This document shows, piece after piece, positions 58,211 to 64,000 of a stretch of 64,000 nucleotides of DNA. The stretch is from Nonlabens ulvanivorans (GTDB lineage Bacteria > Bacteroidota > Bacteroidia > Flavobacteriales > Flavobacteriaceae): NCBI RefSeq assembly GCF_000755285.1, contig NZ_BBMK01000002.1, forward strand, positions 1 through 64,000, in the 5' to 3' direction. The translations under genes and the position numbers were made by a program. The notes under the pieces were generated by a model. It was not told where the DNA came from, did not search any database, and worked only from the letters and a program-made list of their open reading frames with translations. Each line of letters opens with the position of its first letter. The first letter of the stretch is position 1.

Positions 58211-59683
58211 ATTTCCCACGATTCTAAATTTCTAGGTGAAGGTTTAACCTATGATGATGTACTGCTTGTACCTGCCTACAGTGAGGTACTACCTCGAGAA
58301 GTAAGTATAAAGACTAAATTTTCAAGAAACATTACTCTTAACGCTCCTGTAATCAGTGCCGCTATGGATACGGTTACAGAAAGCCGTATGGCTATTGCTA
58401 TGGCTCAAGAAGGAGGAATAGGAATCTTACATAAAAATATGTCTATTGAAGCTCAAGCTCAGAAAGTGAGGCGTGTAAAACGAGCTGAAAGCGGAATGAT
58501 TATCGATCCAGTAACTCTTACTATCCAAGCAACAATTGGTGATGCAAAAGCTAGTATGAGAGAACACGGTATTGGTGGAATTCCAATTATAGATGATGCT
58601 GGTTTTATTAAAGGAATTGTTACTAATAGAGATTTACGTTTTGAAAAAGATGATAATCGCTCGGTAACTGATGTGATGACTTCAGAAAATTTGATTACAG
58701 CCAAAGCTGGAACATCATTACATGATGCAGAAGCGATTTTGCAAGAGTATAAAATAGAAAAATTATTAGTTGTTGATGATCAGGATAAACTGGTAGGCCT
58801 TATTACATTTAGAGATATTACAAAGTTAACTTTAAAGCCAAATGCTAATAAGGATCAGTATGGTCGTCTACGAGTAGCAGCGGCAATAGGTGTGACTGGT
58901 GATGCGGTAGAAAGAGCAGGTGCATTAGTAGAGGCTGGTGTAGATGCAGTAGTTATCGATACTGCACATGGTCATACAAAAGGTGTTGTTGATGTGCTTA
59001 AAAAAGTAAAGGCCGCATATCCAAATCTAGACGTTGTGGTTGGAAATGTCGCTACTGCTGAGGCTGCAAAATATCTAGCAGATGCTGGTGCAGATGCAGT
59101 TAAAGTAGGGATCGGTCCAGGATCAATATGTACAACTCGTGTAGTAGCTGGTGTAGGTTTTCCTCAATTAAGTGCTGTTATGGAAGCATCTCATGCACTT
59201 AAAGGTACAGGAGTTCCTGTAATTGCAGATGGAGGAATACGTTACACTGGTGATATACCTAAGGCAATAGCAGCAGGAGCAGATTGTGTGATGCTAGGAT
59301 CTATGCTTGCTGGTACTACAGAGTCTCCAGGAGAAACCATTATATATGACGGTCGTAAATTTAAATCTTATCGTGGAATGGGATCTGTTGAGGCGATGCA
59401 GCACGGTTCAAAAGATCGTTATTTTCAAGACGTAGAAGACGATATTAAAAAACTAGTTCCTGAGGGAATTGTAGGTCGTGTACCTTATAAAGGAGATCTA
59501 GTAGAAAGCATGACTCAGTTTATAGGTGGATTACGCGCCGGAATGGGTTATTGTGGTGCTGGTGATATTGAATCACTTAAGAATAATGGCCGTTTTGTTA
59601 AAATTACAGCAGCTGGTGTAAATGAAAGTCACCCACATGACGTGACCATCACTAAAGAAGCACCTAATTATAGTCGTAAATAA
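58208..59683 (+). CDS. guaB: IMP dehydrogenase
   Basis: IMP to XMP, the first committed step of guanine nucleotide synthesis; 491 residues from ATG 58208 ([20 protein letters not shown]; an in-frame ATG at 58184 lies inside the dyad). TIM barrel interrupted by two CBS domains (about residues 95-205). The active-site Cys loop reads [15 protein letters not shown], with NAD region [11 protein letters not shown] and the mobile flap around [11 protein letters not shown]. The next gene begins two bases after the stop. Confidence 0.95.
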   Translation: MISHDSKFLGEGLTYDDVLLVPAYSEVLPREVSIKTKFSRNITLNAPVISAAMDTVTESRMAIAMAQEGGIGILHKNMSIEAQAQKVRRVKRAESGMIIDPVTLTIQATIGDAKASMREHGIGGIPIIDDAGFIKGIVTNRDLRFEKDDNRSVTDVMTSENLITAKAGTSLHDAEAILQEYKIEKLLVVDDQDKLVGLITFRDITKLTLKPNANKDQYGRLRVAAAIGVTGDAVERAGALVEAGVDAVVIDTAHGHTKGVVDVLKKVKAAYPNLDVVVGNVATAEAAKYLADAGADAVKVGIGPGSICTTRVVAGVGFPQLSAVMEASHALKGTGVPVIADGGIRYTGDIPKAIAAGADCVMLGSMLAGTTESPGETIIYDGRKFKSYRGMGSVEAMQHGSKDRYFQDVEDDIKKLVPEGIVGRVPYKGDLVESMTQFIGGLRAGMGYCGAGDIESLKNNGRFVKITAAGVNESHPHDVTITKEAPNYSRK

Positions 59684-59685
59684 AT

Positions 59686-60301
59686 ATGAAAATTATTTGC
59701 ATAGGTCGTAATTATACAGATCACATAGCAGAGCTTCAAAACGAGCGACCTACAGAGCCTGTTGTGTTTCTAAAGCCTGATACATCTATTTTATTACACA
59801 AACAGCCCTTCTTTATTCCATCATTTTCTAATGATGTTCATCATGAGGTAGAAGTAGTTGTGCGTATTAATAGAATAGGTAAACATATCGATAAAAAATT
59901 TGCTCATAAATATTATAATGAGATTGGGTTAGGTATTGACTTTACAGCTAGAGATGTGCAGCAGCGTTGCAAGGAAAAAGGTTTGCCATGGGGAGAAAGC
60001 AAAATCTTTTGATGGTGCAAGTGTGGTGTCTAGAGAGTTTATAAATAAGGAAGAATTAGGTGATTTAAATAACTTGTCATTTGAATTATTTAAAAATGAT
60101 AACTTGCAGCAAAGTGGTGATACCAGTCATATGCTTTGGAAAATAGATGAAATCATAGAACACGTCTCTCAATTTTTCACACTTAAAATAGGAGATCTTA
60201 TTTTTACTGGAACTCCGGCAGGTGTTTCCAGAGTAGAAGAGAATGATGTTTTAAAAGGAACGCTCGCTGGTAGAGAAATGTTCCAGATTAAAGTAAAATG
60301 A
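59686..60301 (+). CDS. Fumarylacetoacetate hydrolase-family enzyme (frameshifted)
   Basis: FAH-fold hydrolase of about 205 residues. It starts MKIICIGRNYTDHIAELQN and has VVFLKPDTSI, HHEVEVVVRI with the metal-binding acidic residues, FTARDVQQRC and IGDLIFTGTPAGV. At 59990-59993 there is one G too many; with three, the family motif GLPWEKAKSFDGAS appears and the frame continues. Members of this size hydrolyse or decarboxylate acylpyruvates or oxaloacetate; the substrate here is not shown. It overlaps the next start by four bases. Confidence 0.85.
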
Positions 60302-60636
60302 AGCAAAGACTATATAATCTACAAAAGTTAATAGAGCTCTCAGATAATGATGCAGACTTTATTAAGGATATGGTAGAAATGTTTATTACAGAAATTCCTA
60401 AGGATCTCGAGCATCTCGCTGTTGCTATAATCGATGACGATAGAAAACGAGTGCATGAGTATGCTCATAAGATGAAACCTAGTATCGATATGTTTGGATT
60501 AGAATGCTTGTCTGATATATTAATTATTGAGGCATGGGGGGGAAAATCAAATGATGAAATGGATATTAAAGAACATTTCATGCGTGTCAATCAGGAGCTT
60601 GATATGGCATTAATACAACTTAAAAGAGACTTCTAA
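60298..60636 (+). CDS. HPt (histidine phosphotransfer) domain protein
   Basis: Stand-alone HPt protein of 112 residues, a four-helix bundle that relays phosphate in multistep phosphorelays. The phospho-accepting His57 lies in RVHEYAHKMKPSIDMFG. No kinase or regulator is encoded nearby, so partners are elsewhere. The G7 run at 60536-60542 encodes WGGKS; relatives vary here. It is coupled on both sides, overlapping the FAH stop (ATGA) and abutting the cinA start. Confidence 0.8.
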   Translation: MKQRLYNLQKLIELSDNDADFIKDMVEMFITEIPKDLEHLAVAIIDDDRKRVHEYAHKMKPSIDMFGLECLSDILIIEAWGGKSNDEMDIKEHFMRVNQELDMALIQLKRDF

Positions 60637-61884
60637 ATGCAAGCAACTATAATTACCATAGGAGATGAAATTCTTATAGGACAAATTGTAGATACTAACT
60701 CTGCATGGATGGCAAACGAGCTCAATAAGATAGGAGTAAATGTTTATGAGATTATCTCAATAAGTGATGATCGTGAGCATATTCTTTCCGCTTTCGCGAA
60801 AGCGAAACAACAATCAGACATCGTGCTTGTCACAGGTGGTTTAGGACCGACTAAAGATGATATCACAAAGAAAACAATTTGTGAATTTTTTGATGACCAA
60901 CTGGAGTTGAATCAAGAAGTTTTAGATCATGTGGTCATGCTTTTTGAAAAGTACGTTAAAGCACCTATGGTTGATATGAATAAAGACCAAGCTCTAGTTC
61001 CATCTAAAGCACAGGTGATTACTAATCAATACGGTACGGCGCCTGGATTATGGATTGAAGATGAAGGAACAATTTTTGTTTCTATGCCAGGTGTGCCTTT
61101 TGAAATGAAAGCATTAATGACAGATGGTGTGTTACCTAAAATTCTTAATATAGGTGAATTGCCATTTATACATCACCGCACAATTCTTACAGCAGGTCAA
61201 GGAGAAAGTACAATAGCTACAAGGTTAGAGCAATGGGAGAATAATTTACCTTCTCATATCAAACTTGCTTATTTGCCTAGTTTAGGTACTGTGCGTTTAA
61301 GATTGTCCTCTCGAGGAATGGATAAAGATTTTATTCTTAAATCAGTAGATGATCAGATTCAACAACTGTATGCTATAATAGATGATGTAATAGTTGGTGA
61401 AAGTAATGATGAAAGTTTAGTTCATGCTGTGGTTCACTTGTTAAAAGAGAATAATAAAACAGTCGCAACTGCAGAGAGTTGTACGGGTGGAAAAATAGCG
61501 AGTCTTATTACAGAGATTCCAGGAGCGTCTAATGTTTTTATGGGTAGTACTGTTACTTATGCTACACAGTCTAAAGTCGATATGCTAGGTGTTAACCCAT
61601 TAATTATTGAAAAATATAGTGTGGTAAGTGAACAGGTAGCTTATGAGATGGCTTCTAAGGCACGATTAAAGTTTAATTCAGATTATGCCGTTGCAACGAC
61701 CGGTAATGCAGGACCTACACAAGGAGATAGTGATGCGCCTGTTGGAACTGTTTATATAGGGATAGCAACACCAGAAAAAACATACGCACTAAAATTTATG
61801 ATGGGTAATCATAGAGATAGAGTAGTTCAAAAAACAATTAACAAAGCATTGGAACTATTGCAAAAAGAGTTAATAGCTCAGTAA
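60637..61884 (+). CDS. cinA: CinA-family protein, NMN amidohydrolase / ADP-ribose pyrophosphatase type
   Basis: 415 residues. The N-terminal molybdopterin-binding-like domain (about 1-170: TIGDEILIGQIVDTNSAWMA, VTGGLGPTKDDITKK) carries the COG1058 activity in relatives, and the C-terminal domain (about 255-410) is PncC-type with TAESCTGGKIASLITEIPGA and VGTVYIGIATP. Such proteins recycle pyridine nucleotides and are also linked to competence. It ends the guaB-FAH-HPt-cinA operon. An AFAKA palindrome at 60789 lies before the first domain's GGLGP loop. Confidence 0.93.
   Translation: MQATIITIGDEILIGQIVDTNSAWMANELNKIGVNVYEIISISDDREHILSAFAKAKQQSDIVLVTGGLGPTKDDITKKTICEFFDDQLELNQEVLDHVVMLFEKYVKAPMVDMNKDQALVPSKAQVITNQYGTAPGLWIEDEGTIFVSMPGVPFEMKALMTDGVLPKILNIGELPFIHHRTILTAGQGESTIATRLEQWENNLPSHIKLAYLPSLGTVRLRLSSRGMDKDFILKSVDDQIQQLYAIIDDVIVGESNDESLVHAVVHLLKENNKTVATAESCTGGKIASLITEIPGASNVFMGSTVTYATQSKVDMLGVNPLIIEKYSVVSEQVAYEMASKARLKFNSDYAVATTGNAGPTQGDSDAPVGTVYIGIATPEKTYALKFMMGNHRDRVVQKTINKALELLQKELIAQ
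60789..60804. repeat. 16-bp palindrome, in cinA (read AFAKA)
   Basis: Exact copy, translated LSAFAKAKQ. Confidence 0.95.
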
Positions 61885-62042
61885 TAGTTAAGATTACGAG
61901 AGAATCATACACGCCTGTTTTTATACTTAAATAGCAATAAAATAGACGTTTGAGAAAAAATATTAAAAAAGGGTCCAATTTAGGCTTGTGAGAACGAATA
62001 AATAATCGTTATTTTGCAGTCCGATTTTAAACACAGATAATC

Positions 62043-62282
62043 ATGTCACGAGTTTGTGAACTTACAGGTAAGAGAGCGATGTCAGGAAACAATGTTTCCC
62101 ACGCAATGAATAAGACTAAACGTAGATTCAACGTGAATCTTTTTACTAAGCGTTTCTACCTTCCTGAAGAGGATAAGTGGATTTCACTTAAAGTATCTGC
62201 TAAGGCGATAAAAAACATCAATAAATTAGGTATTACTGAGGTAATGAAAAAGGCCCGTGCAAATGGGTTTCTTACTAAGTAA
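62043..62282 (+). CDS. rpmB: 50S ribosomal protein L28
   Basis: L28 of the large subunit, 79 residues. The family N-terminus SRVCELTGKRAMSGNNVSHA is clear, followed by KTKRRFNVNLFTKRFYLPEE. First gene of the rpmB-rpmG-DUF4295-ftsY group; rpmG starts 19 bases later. It probably has its own promoter in the 158-base gap after cinA. Confidence 0.98.
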   Translation: MSRVCELTGKRAMSGNNVSHAMNKTKRRFNVNLFTKRFYLPEEDKWISLKVSAKAIKNINKLGITEVMKKARANGFLTK

Positions 62283-62301
62283 TCTATTAATATACTAGAA
62301 G

Positions 62302-62484
62302 ATGGCAAAGAAAGGTAATAGAATTCAAGTAATACTTGAATGTACAGAGCACAAGGAGTCAGGTCAAGCTGGAACTTCTCGTTACATCACGACTAAGAAT
62401 AAAAAGAACACGCCAGATCGTTTGGAAATTAAAAAATTCAACCCGATCTTAAAGCGTATGACTGTTCATAAAGAAATTAAATAA
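62302..62484 (+). CDS. rpmG: 50S ribosomal protein L33
   Basis: L33, 60 residues, with [20 protein letters not shown] and [20 protein letters not shown]. The zinc-type four-cysteine set of other L33 forms is absent; only one Cys remains, so this is a zinc-independent type. It lies between rpmB and DUF4295. Confidence 0.97.
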   Translation: MAKKGNRIQVILECTEHKESGQAGTSRYITTKNKKNTPDRLEIKKFNPILKRMTVHKEIK

Positions 62485-62490
62485 TACGAC

Positions 62491-62643
62491 ATGGCAAAGA
62501 AATCAGTAGCAACCCTACAAACTGGGTCAAAGAGATTAACGAAAGCCATCAAGATGGTTAAATCACCTAAGTCAGGTGCATATACTTTCGTAAGTGCTAT
62601 TATGGCACCTGAATTAGTAAACGATTTCTTGAAAAAGAAATAA
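62491..62643 (+). CDS. DUF4295 small basic protein, possible Bacteroidetes-specific ribosomal protein
   Basis: A 50-residue Lys-rich protein, MAKKSVATLQTGSKRLTKAI... ending NDFLKKK, starting six bases after rpmG. DUF4295 is conserved in Bacteroidetes at exactly this place between rpmG and ftsY. The size, charge and location fit a ribosomal protein. I recall that a Bacteroidetes-specific large-subunit protein called bL38 was described from a Flavobacterium ribosome structure, and this may be it, but I could not check that. Confidence 0.85.
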   Translation: MAKKSVATLQTGSKRLTKAIKMVKSPKSGAYTFVSAIMAPELVNDFLKKK

Positions 62644-62661
62644 GTTGGTTAGTTAAGATGA

Positions 62662-62696
62662 TAAAAGACCGCTCTGCTTGCAGAGCGGTCTTTTTT
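62662..62696 (+). terminator. Rho-independent terminator after DUF4295
   Basis: Stem AAAAGACCGCTCTGC-TT-GCAGAGCGGTCTTTT followed by T, separating the ribosomal genes from ftsY. Confidence 0.9.
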
Positions 62697-62810
62697 ATGG
62701 ACCATTTGTCAGTCATCTCCTTATGGCTCGCAAATTGACTGCATAACGTGATGATGCTTCTATAGTATCACTTATATGATTAACTTTGCAACCACCAGAA
62801 ACAGCCAAAA

Positions 62811-63763
62811 ATGAGTTTTTTTAAAAAGATATTTTCAAAAGAGAAAAAAGAAACCCTAGATAAAGGACTAGAAAAAACCAAAACAACTTTTTTAGATAAA
62901 TTAGGTAAAGCCGTTGCCGGTAAATCTAAAGTTGATGCAGATGTCCTTGATGATCTTGAAGATGTATTAATATCTAGTGATGTAGGTGTGGCTACTACCA
63001 TTAAAGTGATTGATCGTATTGAAGAACGTGTAGCAAAAGATAAATATCTTGGTACTGCAGAACTTAATGGTATTCTACGAGATGAAATTGCCGGTTTATT
63101 AAGTGAGGTCAACAATGGTGACGCAACAGATTTTACAATCCCTAAACAAGATGGACCATATGTCGTTATGGTAGTAGGAGTTAATGGAGTAGGTAAAACG
63201 ACTACCATAGGTAAACTAGCTCATCAATTCAAACAAAAAGGTCTTAAGGTTGTACTAGGTGCTGGAGATACATTTAGAGCAGCAGCGGTAGATCAATTGC
63301 AAATTTGGGCAGATCGTGTAGGTGTAGAAATTGTTAAGCAAGATATGGGTAGTGATCCAGCTAGTGTCGCATTTGACACTTTACAAAGTGCTGTCGCCCA
63401 AAATGCAGACGTAGTGCTTCTAGATACTGCAGGTCGTTTACATAATAAGGTCAACTTAATGAATGAGCTTACTAAGGTAAAACGCGTAATGCAAAAAATA
63501 ATTCCTAACGCTCCACATGATGTAATGTTAGTTCTCGATGGTTCTACTGGTCAAAACGCATTTGAGCAAGCAAAACAGTTACTGCGGCTACAGAAGTGAG
63601 TTCACTAGCAGTTACAAAATTAGATGGTACCGCAAAAGGTGGTGTTGTCATAGGTATTTCTGATCAATTTCAAATCCCAGTTCGATACATAGGTGTAGGA
63701 GAAGGAATAAGTGATTTGCAGGTTTTTAATAAAACAGAATTTGTTGACAGTTTCTTTAATTAG
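62811..63763 (+). CDS. ftsY: Signal recognition particle receptor FtsY (frameshifted)
   Basis: SRP receptor GTPase that docks ribosomes at the inner membrane; about 317 residues, without the long acidic A domain of E. coli. The N domain starts SFFKKIFSKEKKETLDKGLE. The G domain has the P-loop VNGVGKTTTIGKLA, DTFRAAAVDQL, the DTAGRLHNK motif and, after the break, TKLDGTAKGG. The frame is lost in the TT at 63579-63580; with three T it reads EQAKQFTAATEVSSLAV and the CDS ends at 63763. Being essential, it is surely intact in the organism. A possible -7 box TAACTTTG is at 62781-62788. Confidence 0.95.
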
Positions 63764-63845
63764 AACGGTCATTAAACAGTTTATAACTCTTAGATCTAAC
63801 GATGGTTAGGTCTAAGAGTTTTTCTATTTTTAAGAAAAATATTTT

Positions 63846-64000
63846 ATGCGTTTTTTAGTACTTTTTTTAGCGTTAACGGTATGGAGCTGCAATTCTCCTA
63901 AGGCTGTAAACGAAGCATCTCAAACTGTTAATCAGGATGATGAGCAATTCAAAGTGTTGGATTCTAGATTTTTGAAAAGAGAGGATATTATAGCTCCTTT
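63846..64000 (+). CDS. Lipoprotein, cut by the window end
   Basis: The first 51 residues of a lipoprotein: MRFLVLFLALTVWSC with lipid Cys15, then an Asn/Gln/Asp-rich linker and FKVLDSRFLKREDIIAP. In related genomes the gene after ftsY is sometimes an amidase with a similar N-terminus, so an amidase-family enzyme is possible. The catalytic part is outside the window. Confidence 0.6.
   Translation, partial: MRFLVLFLALTVWSCNSPKAVNEASQTVNQDDEQFKVLDSRFLKREDIIAP

Overview
The window looks like chromosomal DNA of a marine-type Flavobacteriaceae bacterium (Bacteroidota), perhaps near Nonlabens or Dokdonia; the genus is a guess. The reasons are AT-rich DNA, a lack of recognisable Shine-Dalgarno sites, several TAnnTTTG -7 promoter motifs, type IX secretion (T9SS) C-terminal sorting domains on several exported proteins, SusC/ZnuD-type TonB receptors with carboxypeptidase-like N-termini, an imelysin/HTTM iron locus, an E1 alpha-beta fusion 2-oxoacid dehydrogenase, and the rpmB-rpmG-DUF4295-ftsY order. 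No tRNA, rRNA, CRISPR array, prophage or insertion sequence was recognised.

Layout. 1-13634: a phenylacetate (paa) degradation cluster on the + strand (paaI, paaJ, paaZ, a crotonase, a PaaY-like hexapeptide protein), broken up by two large tandem leucine-rich-repeat T9SS proteins on the - strand, a small T9SS protein, a hairpin-flanked GIY-YIG cassette and a papain-like lipoprotein. 13691-17710: E2 and fused E1 of a branched-chain-type 2-oxoacid dehydrogenase plus OsmC; the E2 promoter carries the same 16-bp dyad operator as paaZ, suggesting one regulon. 17747-26012: a cell-surface protein, a DUF4136 lipoprotein, hutU, a small HExxH protein, an ACC-deaminase-like enzyme, a LysM glucosaminidase and hemL. 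26032-35176: periplasmic Spy/OmpH-like proteins, lysS, lipB, topoisomerase IB, a large lipoprotein and rnhB. 35393-42428: a putative porin, a beta-propeller lipoprotein, a putative metal TonB receptor locus and two tiny envelope proteins. 42517-46246: a light-related cluster (Fe-S photolyase-related protein, DASH cryptochrome, DUF2256, flavin reductase). 46361-50376: a giant secreted subtilisin. 51688-57952: an iron-type operon (DUF4856, imelysin, HTTM, TonB receptor). 58179-61884: guaB, a FAH-family enzyme, an HPt protein and cinA. 62043-64000: rpmB, rpmG, DUF4295, ftsY and a truncated lipoprotein.

Two window-wide properties matter. First, a 16-bp palindrome CGCTTTCGCGAAAGCG recurs about once per 4 kb, mostly inside genes, where it is read as AFAKA, RFRES or SRKR. 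Second, about 21 genes, including essential ones (lysS, hemL, ftsY), are interrupted by single-base indels, mostly in homopolymers, and nine unusual G/C runs are exactly seven bases long. These look like sequence errors rather than pseudogenes, so frameshifted genes are given here as one CDS with the break noted. All family assignments are from reading the sequence; no database search was run.
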